A stretch of 64,000 bases of DNA from Cohnella baijiui (GCF_020731285.1 NZ_JAJFOW010000003.1:310001-374000), one strand, 5' to 3'; counted from the stretch's first letter, positions 17,213-27,142 are shown. Numbers and translations: made by a program. Notes: a model not told the origin generated them from the letters alone.

Positions 17213-17894
17213 ATGCACCATAATGGTCGTGGATGACGACTCTGATATCAGGGACATTTTACAATTATACTTGCACAATGAAGGTTATCATGTGCTAGAA
17301 GCGGAAAATGGCTTGCAGGCGTTGGAAATCGTTCAAGCAACTCCCGTACAATTGATCATTCTCGATGTGATGATGCCCCATATGGATGGCATCCGGGCCT
17401 GTCTGAAAATCAGGGAAACTTCGAGCATCCCCATTATCATGCTTTCCGCCAAGGAAGAAGACATCGATAAAATTACCGGGCTGACGACCGGGGCTGATGA
17501 CTACGTGACGAAGCCCTTCAGCCTCATGGAATTGATGGCCCGGGTCAAGGCGCAGCTGCGCCGTCAAAGCTATGCCGTCAAAGACCTGAAGGAAGACGTC
17601 ATTTGTATCGGCGACCTAATCATAGACAAGGCTAGGCACCAGGTAACCGTAAAGGAAAAGGTAATACCCCTGACGCCCCTTGAATTTTCCATACTCGAAT
17701 TGATGGCGAGCTATCGCGGGATTGTGTTCAGCGCAGATCGAATTTATGAACGGGTTTGGAAAGAAACTGCCGGCTTCTCAAATAATACGGTGGTGGTTCA
17801 TGTCCGAAATCTCCGGGAGAAAATCGAGGAAAACCCACGGGAGCCGCAATTCGTCAAGACGGTCTGGGGAGTAGGATACAAAATTGAAAAATAA
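17205..17894 (+). CDS. OmpR/PhoB-type response regulator (VanR-like)
   Basis: 229 residues. The receiver domain has acidic residues near D10-D12, phosphoacceptor D54 in ILDVMMPHMDG and the KPF loop. The C-terminal winged helix (about 130-229) has LTPLEFSILELMASYRG and the recognition region NTVVVHVRNLREKIEENP with the terminal GVGYKIEK hairpin. The protein closely follows the VanR-like class, which controls cell-envelope genes, but no van genes are present. The start overlaps the broken lipoprotein frame. It is cotranscribed with the kinase, with an 11-bp overlap. Confidence 0.93.
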   Translation: MDKCTIMVVDDDSDIRDILQLYLHNEGYHVLEAENGLQALEIVQATPVQLIILDVMMPHMDGIRACLKIRETSSIPIIMLSAKEEDIDKITGLTTGADDYVTKPFSLMELMARVKAQLRRQSYAVKDLKEDVICIGDLIIDKARHQVTVKEKVIPLTPLEFSILELMASYRGIVFSADRIYERVWKETAGFSNNTVVVHVRNLREKIEENPREPQFVKTVWGVGYKIEK

Positions 17895-18969
17895 ATGGTT
17901 TGTCTTGATTTCCGGAAAAACAAGCATCCGTGTGCGCATGATTTGGTCATTTATCATTAGCTTGGTCATTGCGATGAATGTGTCGTCCTTCGTCAACGAA
18001 TCTCTGTTAAGCGGTTTCTCCACGACTCGCCACTTTCTTTTATTATGGAATATGTTATACGTCGTTTTGTTCGTCGTCCTGTTTATTCTCAGCTTTTCGC
18101 TGATGACCCGGCGCATTGTTCAAGATTTGCTGCGTCTGGCGGAAGGACTCGACGTGATCGCTAGGGGAAATTTGCGCTTCCGCGTTCCGCTATCGCGGAA
18201 AGACGAACTGGGCACAATCGCGGACAACATTAACGCGATGGCCGAAAAACTGGAACAGCTAATCGAAAAAGAAAGGGAAATCGAACGTTCCAAAATGGAC
18301 TTGATTACGGCCGTATCCCACGATTTGCGAACCCCGCTTTCCAGCCTCATCGGTTATTTGGAATTGTTGAAAAATAAAGTTTACCGGAATGAGCAAGAGC
18401 ACGAACGCTTCGTCGATAACACCTTCAAAAAAGCCATCCAACTGAAAGACCTCATTCACGACTTGTTCGAGTATACACGTCTTACAAGCGGCGACGCCAA
18501 GCTTGAATTCGGCCAGATCGACGTAAGAGAATTGCTTACGCAAATGCTGGCCGAATTTCAACCTTACGCCAAAGAACTCGGGGTTGACGTTGAAATGTCG
18601 TTGCCGTTCAAGGCGATGCCAATGGCCATGGATCCCAGAAAAATGAGGAGGGCCATCGACAATCTTCTGATCAACGCATTAAAGTTCTCGAACAAACCGG
18701 GAGTCGTACGCGTGACATTGGAGGAACGGTTATCTTCCGTAGCCATTCAAATCGAGAACGATGGTACTCCGATATCGAAGGAGCAGGAGGCGCTATTATT
18801 CGAGCGGTTTTATAAAGCAGACCACTCGCGAGCTGCCCAAGCGATCCAGGCCGGTTCCGGATTGGGGTTATCCATTGCCCAAAAAATCGTCGAACAGCAC
18901 GGCGGCACGTTAAGTCTCGTTCATTCGTCGGGACATTACGTTTTCGTCATCGAACTTCCCGAAAGTTGA
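17884..18969 (+). CDS. Sensor histidine kinase (VanS-like)
   Basis: 361 residues from TTG 17884 (GGGGAGTAGG upstream). Two membrane segments (about 20-40 and 55-80) enclose a very short outside loop, so it is an intramembrane-type sensor. HAMP and HisKA domains follow with phosphoacceptor AVSHDLRTPLSSLIGYLE, then HATPase with N box NLLINALKFS, IENDGTPIS and GSGLGLSIAQKIVEQHGG. Partner of the preceding regulator. The VanS-like class senses envelope stress or lipid-linked wall precursors; the true signal is unknown. Confidence 0.93.
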   Translation: MKNKWFVLISGKTSIRVRMIWSFIISLVIAMNVSSFVNESLLSGFSTTRHFLLLWNMLYVVLFVVLFILSFSLMTRRIVQDLLRLAEGLDVIARGNLRFRVPLSRKDELGTIADNINAMAEKLEQLIEKEREIERSKMDLITAVSHDLRTPLSSLIGYLELLKNKVYRNEQEHERFVDNTFKKAIQLKDLIHDLFEYTRLTSGDAKLEFGQIDVRELLTQMLAEFQPYAKELGVDVEMSLPFKAMPMAMDPRKMRRAIDNLLINALKFSNKPGVVRVTLEERLSSVAIQIENDGTPISKEQEALLFERFYKADHSRAAQAIQAGSGLGLSIAQKIVEQHGGTLSLVHSSGHYVFVIELPES

Positions 18970-18973
18970 GTTT

Positions 18974-20419
18974 TTAATTATTCACCTTGAAATTTACTTC
19001 CGGGTATTTGGCGGCCAAATCTTGCAGAGCAGAATCGTTCTTTCCTTTTAAATACCGATCGAAAAAGGCAACGCTGAATTCGTTCACGATCCGGTGATCC
19101 CGTCGCGGGTTTGCGCCGCCCAAACCTAGCAGAGGAGAGAATAACGAAAGATCGGAGTAGCTTGCATGCTTGGAACCCGGAATCATAAGCGATAACCCTC
19201 CGCCCGCCAATGTATTACGAGTTTTTAATTTGTATTCTTTCCTCGGAGCTTCGAACGCTTCGCGGCTTACCCCGCCCATCTTTTTAGCGACGTCATCGTA
19301 TGAGGCCATCACCATACTGTATATTTCGTCCGAGAACATCATCAAGAACGGTTTCCCCAAGCCTTTCTCGGAAACCGGCGGACCATAGATCCCGCCGTCC
19401 ATGCTCAGAGCTGCTTTTACGCGCGGATCATTCTTTATCATTTGCACCGTAACGGCTCCGCCGAACGAATGTCCGATCATGCCGATTCGTTCAAGATCGA
19501 TTTTACCGGTAAAAAGGCCGGTGGAATCGCTCCGATTAAGCTTTTCCACTTGATCGAGCACGAAAGTCGTATCAGCGGTCCAAAGCGGGATATGCTCATT
19601 ATACTGGGCATTGGAAGTCAATGAACTGCTGATTTTACTCAAGGCCACCCTTCCGTCGGGATACACGGATGCGGCGGCTTCATAAGCATAATCGACGGCA
19701 ACGACGATGTAGCCGTGGCTTGCCAACTCCTCCACCTGGAAAATATTTTGATCGCGATACCCAAGCATCCCGTGGGAAAAAATCAATACCGGGTAACGGC
19801 TCTCCGAATCGGAAAGTTTGGCATCCAGCAAAGAATGCGTTTTGACGAGCCCTAGATGGCTTAACACAAAAGCTGGAAGATCCATCATTTTCGAAGAAAT
19901 GGCTGCCGTCATTTTCGATGCATTCAGCAAATACGGGCTCCGCTTTTCCCCGCCTCCTTCGGCGGCCGGATACCAAATTTGCGCCATCAACTCGCGCCGG
20001 TCGGCAGGGTTGTCTGAATAAGGTTCCCGCCGTTGTTCGTCTACCCAGTGATAAACCACCGTTCCGACAGCGTACGGCCCCGTCGGCTTCACGAATGAAA
20101 ATACGGGAAAAAGCACGGGCCCTGCGACCGAGACGGCCAGGTATACGGTCAACAATACCGCCTGAACAGTGACAGCGATCCTGCTTCTGCCTGCCTCTTT
20201 CCGCTTGCCAATAAAGAAATAAACCGCCAATAGAAGCGGTGTCAGATAGGCCGGAATCATCTCCCATCGTCCGCCTTCCGCGGCAATCTGCGCAATCACC
20301 AATAAGATGGCGATCCCCAATGGAATAAAAGATCCCTTCGCCCCCTTCTTATTCGCGATTACCGCCCAGTACAACAAGCAGAAATTGACACCAAGCAAAG
20401 CGATCTCCAACATCCTCAT
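18974..20419 (-). CDS. Membrane-anchored alpha/beta hydrolase, PAF-acetylhydrolase type
   Basis: About 481 residues from ATG 20419 (GGAGGAG upstream; longer forms rejected). Residues 1-120 hold four hydrophobic segments. Then comes an alpha/beta hydrolase domain like platelet-activating-factor acetylhydrolase/dienelactone hydrolase: ELMAQIWYPAAEG, PVLIFSHGMLGYRDQNIFQVEELASHGY (split here by family motifs), nucleophile GMIGHSFGGA and the late region IPGSKHASYSDL with the catalytic His. It probably cleaves short acyl esters at the membrane. The gene is convergent with the VanS-like kinase with only 4 bp between them, so the two may interfere in transcription. Confidence 0.85.
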   Translation of the reverse strand: MRMLEIALLGVNFCLLYWAVIANKKGAKGSFIPLGIAILLVIAQIAAEGGRWEMIPAYLTPLLLAVYFFIGKRKEAGRSRIAVTVQAVLLTVYLAVSVAGPVLFPVFSFVKPTGPYAVGTVVYHWVDEQRREPYSDNPADRRELMAQIWYPAAEGGGEKRSPYLLNASKMTAAISSKMMDLPAFVLSHLGLVKTHSLLDAKLSDSESRYPVLIFSHGMLGYRDQNIFQVEELASHGYIVVAVDYAYEAAASVYPDGRVALSKISSSLTSNAQYNEHIPLWTADTTFVLDQVEKLNRSDSTGLFTGKIDLERIGMIGHSFGGAVTVQMIKNDPRVKAALSMDGGIYGPPVSEKGLGKPFLMMFSDEIYSMVMASYDDVAKKMGGVSREAFEAPRKEYKLKTRNTLAGGGLSLMIPGSKHASYSDLSLFSPLLGLGGANPRRDHRIVNEFSVAFFDRYLKGKNDSALQDLAAKYPEVNFKVNN

Positions 20420-20539
20420 GCTCCGTCTCCTCCTCAAACCATTCATACGACCTAGTGACAACTTACATAAAAAAAGTGAAGACAACGCGAGGGATATTAT
20501 GAATATCTAATAAAGATGATGGCGCTCGACCGCTCTTAG

Positions 20540-20605
20540 GACTTTATCGATATTTGGAGTATGGATGAAGGCGGTAGTTATCCTTATTTGCAATGGCCGG
20601 AGTGA
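20540..20605 (+). pseudogene. C-terminal scrap of a surface protein (GLUG-repeat type)
   Basis: Between an in-frame TAG and TGA 20603 lie 21 codons ending in IWSMDEGGSYPYLQWPE. That W-x-x-DEG-x-SYPYL-W ending is typical of the last segment of secreted proteins with GLUG repeats in Bacillales. It is followed 20 bp later by a strong terminator, as a true gene end would be. The rest of the gene is gone. The recognition rests on a short motif. Confidence 0.4.
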
Positions 20606-20624
20606 GAAGATAATGTGGGATGGC

Positions 20625-20650
20625 CCTCTCTTTAACCGAGAGGTTTTTTT
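20625..20650 (+). terminator. Orphan terminator after the surface-protein scrap
   Basis: CCTCTC (20625-20630) and GAGAGG (20638-20643) form a stem with a seven-base loop followed by seven T residues. No intact plus-strand gene precedes it, so it probably survived from the deleted gene. Confidence 0.75.
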
Positions 20651-20775
20651 GTTTGTATCGAAGCGGGGATAAGCCGAACCTATCATGGCACTATTTTGAT
20701 CTCGCACGACTAAACTAAGGATTTACCTTTCGCGTCCTATCGTGGAAGAAGCTTGGGCTTTAGTTAGGTTACAGA

Positions 20776-20801
20776 AAAGACCCCTCGGTTAAGGGGTCTT
20801 T
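20776..20801 (-). terminator. Terminator after the oxidoreductase remnant
   Basis: AAAGACCCCT (20776-20785) pairs perfectly with AGGGGTCTTT (20792-20801). It lies 15 bp beyond the stop of the minus-strand oxidoreductase frame and gives T-rich sequence on that strand. Confidence 0.7.
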
Positions 20802-20815
20802 GTCCTTGCAGGGCA

Positions 20816-21556
20816 TTAAGGGTTGATGCGCAGCAATATTCTTCCGCGACCATGTTTTGCTTCGCTTTTCTCTAGTGCTTTGTTAGCTTGGCTCAGCGGG
20901 AATATGGAATCGATCTCTGCTCTGATTGCACCGTCGGCAATTAATTGTGCTACTGTCTGCAGATTCGCGTAGGTTGGAAACTTGGTGTTAAATTTAGCTG
21001 TAATACCATGCTTTTGAGCGTTCTCTTGGGATGGAGGCTGCGTCAAAGCGACAAGAATTCCGCCCTGCTTTAGAACGGCCATGGACCTGTTCTCGGTATC
21101 TCCTCCAACGGCATCGACGATGAGAAGATCCACTTCTTTGACAACCTCTTCGAAAGCCGTCGTCGTATAATCGATGACTTGGTCCGCCCCCAAAGACTTG
21201 ACGAAGCTCAGGTTAGAGGTTGAAGCGATGCCGATTACATGGGCTCCCTTCCATTTGGCCAACTGAACGGCGAATTGTCCCACACCGCCGGCAGCGGCAT
21301 GAATGAGGACCGTTTGACCGGCCTCCAGCTCTCCTTCGGTAAACAAGGCTTTCCATGCTGTATCCGCACCGGCCCTGATCGTTGCTGCATCCTCGAACGA
21401 GAGACCGTCCGGTAACTTCACCAGGTCATCCACCGGAGCAGCGGAATACTCCGCGTTCGACATTTTCGCCAGTTGATTCACCTTTGCAATGCCATACTCC
21501 GCATAAGCGCCAACAATCATTCCGAAGACCGCGATATATCCTACCCCCTCTTGGCC
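20816..21556 (-). pseudogene. NADP-dependent quinone oxidoreductase, 5' truncated
   Basis: The Rossmann part of a zinc-free medium-chain dehydrogenase/quinone oxidoreductase is intact: LIHAAAGGVGQFAVQLAKWK, IASTSNLSFVKSLGADQVID, and the C-terminal FPLSQANKALEKSEAKHGRGRI. The first 80-100 residues (the GroES-like substrate domain) are absent; sensible sequence begins with GYIAVFGMIVGAYAEY a few bases after the stop of the UvrA-like gene. Two similar stretches (AEYGIAKVNQLAKM and AEYSAAPVDDLVKL) follow each other, which may be an internal scar. The frame can be extended into uvrA sequence but that part is a shadow. A deletion fused the two genes. Confidence 0.7.
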
Positions 21557-21557
21557 G

Positions 21558-23840
21558 TTACCGCAGCTCGCCGCGCAAATATTTGCCGGTGATCGAACGC
21601 GCCGCGTCACCTTGCCCATCGACAAGCTGCTGCGGTGTCCCCTGGAAAATGACCTTGCCGCCCCGAGCGCCGCTTTCCGGGCCCATGTCGATAATCCAGT
21701 CCGCGCTCCGGATGATGTCCGGGTGATGCTCGATGACGACGACCGTGTTGCCGGCGTCGACCAAGCGGTTCATGATGTCGAGCAGTAGTCCGACATCGGA
21801 CATGTGAAGGCCGGTCGTCGGCTCGTCCATGACGTAAATGCTGCCCGCCTTGTGCAGCTCGCAAGCGAGCTTCAGCCTCTGGCGCTCGCCCCCCGACAGG
21901 GTGCTCAGCGGCTGTCCGAGCGTCACGTAGCCGAGACCGACGTCCGCGACCGCTTGCAGACGTCGGCGGATGGACGGATGCTTGTCGAATGCAGCCAGGG
22001 CCTCCTCGGTCGTCAACGCCAGTACGTCCGATATCGATCGGCCTCGGTACCGGTACTGCAGCACTTCCTCTTTGAACCTGCGGCCGCCGCACGTTTCGCA
22101 GACGGTGCGGATGCCCTCCATGAAGGCAAGGTCCGTATAGAGGACGCCGAGCCCCTGACACGTCTCGCATGCCCCCGATGAATTGAAGCTGAACAGGGAG
22201 GCGTTCACGAAGTTCGCCTTTGCGAACAACTTGCGCAGTTCGTCCATGATGCCCGTATACGTCGCCGGGTTCGAGCGGACCGACGCTCCGACGGCCGACT
22301 GGTCTGTCGCGATCGCCTCGGGGTAGCGCGTCAGAAACTCGCCGTTGATCAGCGAGCTTTTGCCGGAGCCGGCTACGCCGGTCACGACCGTCAGCACGCC
22401 TGCCGGGATGTCGACCGATACCCGCTTTAAGTTATGGAGCGTCGCATCGACGATCGGGTAGAAGCCTGTCGGCTTGCGGACGTCCTTGCGCAGCGCCAGC
22501 TCGTGACGCATGTATCGGCCCGTCAAGGTGTCGGCATGCAGCAGTCCTTCAACGTCCCCTTCATAGACGATCCGCCCGCCGTGAACGCCGGCGTGCGGGC
22601 CGACGTCGACGATATGATCGGCGGCCGCGATGACGTCGCGGTCGTGCTCGACGACGATCACCGTGTTTCCCTTGTCGCACAGCTGGCGGAGCAGCCGGTT
22701 CAACCGAATCACATCCCTAGGGTGCAGTCCGGCGCTGGGTTCGTCGAAAATGTACAGCATGTCGGTCAGGCTGCTGCCAAGGTGACGTACCATCTTGATT
22801 CGCTGCGATTCGCCGCCGGACAGTGACGCCGTTTCCCGGTCGAGGCTAAGGTAATCGAGTCCGATGTCAATCAATTGTTGAAGCCGTTCGGCTAGCGCGG
22901 AGATTATCGTCTCCGCAACCGACTCCCGGATGCTGCGCACGACGTGTACGAGCTCGCCGACCTCCATGGCGGCCATCTCCGCGATGTTCAAACTGCCGAT
23001 ACGGCAGCTTAGCGCCGCTTGATTGAGCCGCGTCCTGCGGCAGAGCGGACAGGGGGCGAACATCATATACGGCTGGGCACGGCTTAATGTCGCTTCGGCC
23101 ATTTCCTCCGAATCCCGCTTGATGTAAAGCCGTTCGAATTTCGTGACGACACCCTCATAGCTCGCGTCCATCGGGCCGGTTGGCGTATCGAACGAGATTT
23201 TCGCTTCCTTCCCGCCGATGCCGTACAGTAATAAGTTCCATTCCTCATCTGTGTAATCTTCCAACTTCTTATCGTTGTCGAAAAGTCCCGACATGACGTA
23301 CAACTTCCAGTACCACGTACCGACGCGGAACGTCGGAAAAGCAATGCCGCCTTCATTCAGCGACTTCGTTCGGTCCAACAGCTTGCCGACGTCGGCCGAA
23401 ACGATCTTGCCAACGCCGTGGCATTCCGGGCACATCCCGGCCGGATCGTTGAACGAGAACGCGTTCGAATGGCCGACGAACGGCTGCCCGACGCGCGAGA
23501 ACAGGAGCCGCAGCAGCGCGTAGATGTCCGTGATCGTGCCGACGGTCGACCGGGAGTTGCCGCCGAGCCGTTTCTGGTCGACGACGATGGCGGGGGACAA
23601 ATGCTCGATCGCGTCCGCTTCGGGCTGCCCGAATTTCGGGAGCCGGTTGCGGATGAACGCGCTGAACGTCTCGTTCAGCTCCCGCTGCGCCTCGGCGCCG
23701 ATCGTGTCAAAAACGATCGACGACTTGCCGGAGCCGGATACCCCGGTGAAAACCGTCAGCTTCCGCTTCGGGACGCGAAGCGTAACATCCTTCAAGTTGT
23801 TTTCTCGCGCGCCCTTGATGACGATGCTATTCTGATCCAT
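21558..23840 (-). CDS. UvrA-like ABC ATPase (short, resistance-type)
   Basis: 760 residues against about 950 for housekeeping UvrA. It has two ABC ATPase units: Walker [16 protein letters not shown] and [11 protein letters not shown], two LSGGE(S/R)QR signatures and two Walker B segments ([22 protein letters not shown]). Zinc-finger cysteines are in CPECHGVGK and [17 protein letters not shown]. Short UvrA relatives of this class are linked to antibiotic or DNA-damage resistance (for example DrrC-type proteins). ATG 23840 with AAAGGTG is preferred over the codon at 23867. It is divergent from the DHFR-like gene, sharing a 157-bp region with a palindromic operator. Confidence 0.9.
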   Translation of the reverse strand: MDQNSIVIKGARENNLKDVTLRVPKRKLTVFTGVSGSGKSSIVFDTIGAEAQRELNETFSAFIRNRLPKFGQPEADAIEHLSPAIVVDQKRLGGNSRSTVGTITDIYALLRLLFSRVGQPFVGHSNAFSFNDPAGMCPECHGVGKIVSADVGKLLDRTKSLNEGGIAFPTFRVGTWYWKLYVMSGLFDNDKKLEDYTDEEWNLLLYGIGGKEAKISFDTPTGPMDASYEGVVTKFERLYIKRDSEEMAEATLSRAQPYMMFAPCPLCRRTRLNQAALSCRIGSLNIAEMAAMEVGELVHVVRSIRESVAETIISALAERLQQLIDIGLDYLSLDRETASLSGGESQRIKMVRHLGSSLTDMLYIFDEPSAGLHPRDVIRLNRLLRQLCDKGNTVIVVEHDRDVIAAADHIVDVGPHAGVHGGRIVYEGDVEGLLHADTLTGRYMRHELALRKDVRKPTGFYPIVDATLHNLKRVSVDIPAGVLTVVTGVAGSGKSSLINGEFLTRYPEAIATDQSAVGASVRSNPATYTGIMDELRKLFAKANFVNASLFSFNSSGACETCQGLGVLYTDLAFMEGIRTVCETCGGRRFKEEVLQYRYRGRSISDVLALTTEEALAAFDKHPSIRRRLQAVADVGLGYVTLGQPLSTLSGGERQRLKLACELHKAGSIYVMDEPTTGLHMSDVGLLLDIMNRLVDAGNTVVVIEHHPDIIRSADWIIDMGPESGARGGKVIFQGTPQQLVDGQGDAARSITGKYLRGELR

Positions 23841-23893
23841 GCGATCAACACCTTTCGCGTAGTTCATACACGGATCAGTATAAAGGGATCATC

Positions 23894-23936
23894 ATGACAT
23901 CTTCTGTCATATTCGTGCGGCATTATGAATATGACA
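23894..23936. promoter_or_regulatory. Palindromic operator between the UvrA-like and DHFR-like genes
   Basis: TGTCATATTC (23905-23914) and GAATATGACA (23927-23936) are exact inverted copies separated by 12 bp. A third half, ATGACA (23894-23899), forms another small palindrome with TGTCAT at 23905. Three half-sites in the middle of a divergent promoter region suggest one regulator controlling both genes. No candidate regulator is adjacent. Confidence 0.55.
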
Positions 23937-23996
23937 CAAGGTGGCATATATAAGGGTCTATACTAAGTGATAGATCAACGAAAGGAGCAACCAATC

Positions 23997-24551
23997 ATGA
24001 GACGAAAAATCATTTTAGATTTAGCAGTTACTTTAGATGGATTTATTGAAGGAAAAAATGGGGAAGTCGATTGGTGCATCATGGACGCTGAGATGGGGTT
24101 TGTTGATTTCTTAAATCAAATTGATACGATTTTTTATGGAAGAAAAAGCTATGATATGTGGGGACAATTTACGCCAGAAATGGAACAAACGGATACGGAT
24201 AAAGAAATTTGGGAAGTCATTCATCGTAAAGAAAAATATGTGTTTTCCAGGACAAAAAAAGGGACGGATAACAAAGCAATATTCATTAATGATCATATTC
24301 TTGAAGAAGTAAATAAACTCAAGAATAAGCCCGGTAAAGACATCTGGCTATATGGTGGAGCAAGTCTGATTACAACTTTTATCCATTTAGGACTTGTTGA
24401 CGAATTTAGATTGTCTGTTCATCCAGTTATTTTGGGAGAGGGAAAACCGTTGTTTATGGATATCAAACAGAGGATAAATTTAAAGATGGTTCATGCAAAA
24501 ACATTATCCTCGGGCGTTGTACAGCTCATCTATCATTTGAATGGGAAATAA
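23997..24551 (+). CDS. Dihydrofolate reductase-like protein (RibD C-terminal family)
   Basis: 184 residues from ATG 23997 (GAAAGGAG site). It matches the YyaP/YwjB class: RKIILDLAVTLDGFIEGKNG at the start, WGQFTPEM, then the nucleotide-binding DIWLYGGASLITTFIHLGLVDEFRL and HPVILGEGKPLF. Members bind NADPH but their substrate is not settled; true DHFR activity is unlikely. AT-richer than its neighbours, which may point to transfer. Divergent from the UvrA-like gene. Confidence 0.88.
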   Translation: MRRKIILDLAVTLDGFIEGKNGEVDWCIMDAEMGFVDFLNQIDTIFYGRKSYDMWGQFTPEMEQTDTDKEIWEVIHRKEKYVFSRTKKGTDNKAIFINDHILEEVNKLKNKPGKDIWLYGGASLITTFIHLGLVDEFRLSVHPVILGEGKPLFMDIKQRINLKMVHAKTLSSGVVQLIYHLNGK

Positions 24552-24685
24552 TAGCGGGTCTACGCAATTACGTGAAGACATATCTGCCCATTTCAAGCTG
24601 CGAATATTGATTAATTCATTCAATCGACACTGACACCGTGTAATAGCCGCTTGTAAGAGCGGTAGGCTTCAAATCAGTTGGAACA

Positions 24686-24732
24686 CGGAATAGACCGCGA
24701 CCTTTGACCGAGGGCGGTCTATTTCCGTTTTT
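24686..24732 (+). terminator. Terminator of the DHFR-like gene
   Basis: GGAATAGACCGC (24686 region) pairs with GCGGTCTATTTCC with one bulged T over a 15-base loop and is followed by GTTTTT. The stretch 24552-24685 has no gene I can support. Confidence 0.65.
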
Positions 24733-24793
24733 GAGACAGGATCGACACGACTAGCATATCAAAGGTAAGCATTAAGCATAATCATAAGCGGCG

Positions 24794-24819
24794 AAAACCG
24801 CCCCGTAACGGGCGGTTTT
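24794..24819 (-). terminator. Terminator of the PhoX gene
   Basis: AAAACCGCCC (24794-24803) and GGGCGGTTTT (24810-24819) form a perfect ten-base-pair stem 15 bp after the phoX stop. The T-run lies within the stem. Confidence 0.75.
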
Positions 24820-24834
24820 CTGCATTACCTATTA

Positions 24835-27018
24835 TTAAAGCTTGATGAACTGGTCCCAGATCGCGGCGGAGAAATAGGTTTTTCCTTTGCTGAACTGTGT
24901 CGCGGCCGGCAAGTTGACTTTCTTCCCGTCGATCGTCGCCGTGGACGAGCCGACCCGCGTCGTCAGCGAATGTTTGCCCAACGTGACCACGATGTCTTTG
25001 TTCTTGCCGTGCCAATCGAGCTTAGCTCCGGCTGCAGTGGCCTTTGCGCGAAGATCGACCAGCGACTTGTCGGTTGGGTTGTCGTCCCCAATCACCGGAG
25101 CCGCTTCCGCAATCTGCTTCATGCTCGGCAGGCCGGAAATGTATCCCACGCCGCCGGCTTTGCGGTTCTCGAACGATTTGTTGATTTCCGCCAGCACTTC
25201 GGTTTTCAGCGGATCCGGCAGCAGCAGCTCGTCTCCCGGATGTTGGAAGTTGCTCATGATGTAGCTGAAGCCGTTCAGATCTTCGACGAATTGCAGCCCC
25301 GTCGCTTCGGCTCCCGCCGGCACGGACATGATTCTGGACAGCTTATGCGTGTCTACGTTGTATGCCCACAGAGAATTGTTGACGTGCATGCCGCTATCCT
25401 CGCCGATAAACAGGGTGCGCAGCGATTCGGAGTAGGAGAGATTGTCGGGATTCGCGACTTTGTCGACGGCTGCTTTATTGCCCAACGCGTCCGCTTCCTT
25501 CAGATCCTCGCCGACGACAAGGCCGCTCATGAACGTCGGGACATAAGCGCTGTCGATCGCCCCGCCGTCGCGGTCCTTTGCGCCGCCGGCAAGGTCGAGC
25601 TCATACGTCACGCCCGAGGAAATTTTGTCCACTTGAATATCGTCGGCCGGATCGGTGCCCTTTGCGTCCTTCTCCATCGACTTTTCTACGTAGGACATCG
25701 CGACATACGCCTTGCGGTCCTTTTCGTTGATCGTAACGCCTTCCATTTTGTTGAATTCCGAAGTGGCGCCGAGCATCGCGCCGTAGCGGCGGCTTTCGAG
25801 GAACGCCGCAGCCTTCTCCATGCCGGGTTTCACCTTCAGATATTCAATCTTGCCGGATGGGTACGTCTTGATGGCCGTAAAGCCTTCGGCAGCCTTGTCC
25901 GAGGTTTCGAAAATATCGCTGAATCGGAGTCCCTTATCGACGAGCGGCTTCAATTCGGCGTCCGTTCCGTGCCCGAGCTTGATCCATTGAAGGTCGGCGC
26001 TGCCGCCGTTCGCGGCCGTCTTCTGCACCCACTTCGCTGCGTAGAGCGTGCCTGCCGACAGGTCCTGCGCCTGATCCGCCACATACAGGAACAGCATCGT
26101 ATTGCCGCCGTCGTCGCCGAACAAGGCCGTTTTGCCGTCGGGCGCGATCTTCGTCAGCTCATGGGAAAAGCGCCCCATGCTGTAGTGCTTCGCGACCTGC
26201 GTAGATTTATCGGCATTTGTCTTTACTTCGACGATATAGCCGTAATCGTACGGATTTCCCGTCTTCGTCTTGTCCTGGTAGTACGCCTGCACGAACGGCG
26301 AGGTATACGTAGCTTTCGGATCGGCCTCGTAGGCACGGGCGTCCGGATCGTATTCCTCGCTGCCGAGATGGGTGTTCCAAGGAGACAGAGAGCCGTTGCA
26401 GGGAATCCACAGACCGTTTACGCCGGAAAAATCGATTTTCTTCAACTCGGTCGGCTTCAGTTCGCCGGTCTGTTTGTTCTGGTCCAGCGTCGTCAGGCTC
26501 ATGCTGGCCGGAATCAGACCATAGGCCGATTGATTCGCATTGTCAAAGGTGATGTATTCATAATGGGTGACCAGCGACAGGGGATTGCCGCCCAAAGCCG
26601 TCGGCGCCACGCCCGGTACCTGGAACAGCGAATTGGAGTCCGGCGAATCGGATACGTAAGGCGTCGGATTCGAGGGAACGCTGTTGTCGATAATCGGAGC
26701 GCCCTTATGGTCGATCGCTACGCCGGCGACCGTACCTCCGATCGAGTCCGTCGTTTTGAACAGTCTATTGTAGGAAAGCGGGAAATTCTTTACGGAACCA
26801 TCGCTATAAGTCACTTTGAGGGAAGCGGTCGAATATTGGTCGGCCATCTCCTTTACGCTGGCAGGCGCGGCCATGCCCTCGAATTCAATGGACTTGACCG
26901 TTGCCCGAATCGGCGCCGCCTGTGCCGGAAGTACGGCCGGAAATACGAGAGCCATGGCAAACGCCGGGACGATCATCTTGCGGATCCTCTTATTTCTTTG
27001 GAGTGAATTGCGTTTCAT
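24835..27018 (-). CDS. phoX: Secreted alkaline phosphatase PhoX (DUF839) with a C-terminal CuAO-like domain
   Basis: 727 residues. The signal peptide (about 1-36) ends with PAQAA; it lacks the twin-arginine motif that classic PhoX proteins use, so it is probably Sec-exported. The catalytic part (about 40-640) has the PhoX pattern PCNGSLSPWNTHLGSEEYDP, GRFSHELTKIAPDGKTALFGDDG and the late TGLQFVEDLNG region, which bind calcium and iron in the family. The last 75 residues are a copper-amine-oxidase N-terminal-like wall-associated module common in Paenibacillaceae. It releases phosphate from organic esters outside the cell. ATG 27018 has AGGAGGG six bases upstream. Weak TTnAC-type repeats upstream might be Pho boxes. 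Confidence 0.92.
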   Translation of the reverse strand: MKRNSLQRNKRIRKMIVPAFAMALVFPAVLPAQAAPIRATVKSIEFEGMAAPASVKEMADQYSTASLKVTYSDGSVKNFPLSYNRLFKTTDSIGGTVAGVAIDHKGAPIIDNSVPSNPTPYVSDSPDSNSLFQVPGVAPTALGGNPLSLVTHYEYITFDNANQSAYGLIPASMSLTTLDQNKQTGELKPTELKKIDFSGVNGLWIPCNGSLSPWNTHLGSEEYDPDARAYEADPKATYTSPFVQAYYQDKTKTGNPYDYGYIVEVKTNADKSTQVAKHYSMGRFSHELTKIAPDGKTALFGDDGGNTMLFLYVADQAQDLSAGTLYAAKWVQKTAANGGSADLQWIKLGHGTDAELKPLVDKGLRFSDIFETSDKAAEGFTAIKTYPSGKIEYLKVKPGMEKAAAFLESRRYGAMLGATSEFNKMEGVTINEKDRKAYVAMSYVEKSMEKDAKGTDPADDIQVDKISSGVTYELDLAGGAKDRDGGAIDSAYVPTFMSGLVVGEDLKEADALGNKAAVDKVANPDNLSYSESLRTLFIGEDSGMHVNNSLWAYNVDTHKLSRIMSVPAGAEATGLQFVEDLNGFSYIMSNFQHPGDELLLPDPLKTEVLAEINKSFENRKAGGVGYISGLPSMKQIAEAAPVIGDDNPTDKSLVDLRAKATAAGAKLDWHGKNKDIVVTLGKHSLTTRVGSSTATIDGKKVNLPAATQFSKGKTYFSAAIWDQFIKL

Positions 27019-27142
27019 CAAACACCCTCCTATATGAATGGAATTAACGACTCCGAAATCGTAACATCCTATTGTTATCGTTGCGTAAATAGGCAGGTTA
27101 GAAACTTTTCATAGAAACGAGTAGAAGGATCCGCCTTTCATA

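Noticed and set aside
21557..21625. Extension of the oxidoreductase frame into the UvrA-like gene
   Set aside because: These codons are the shadow of the UvrA-like C-terminus; the oxidoreductase sequence begins only after its stop.
24970..27006. A 678-codon open frame on the plus strand opposite phoX
   Set aside because: It is an antisense shadow of a well-supported PhoX gene; the product is Arg/Val/His-rich with no family features or ribosome site.
27030..27110. Possible Pho boxes upstream of phoX
   Set aside because: Four TTnAC-like pieces on the minus strand have spacings of 12, 11 and 13 bp and poor matches; too weak to call as a feature.
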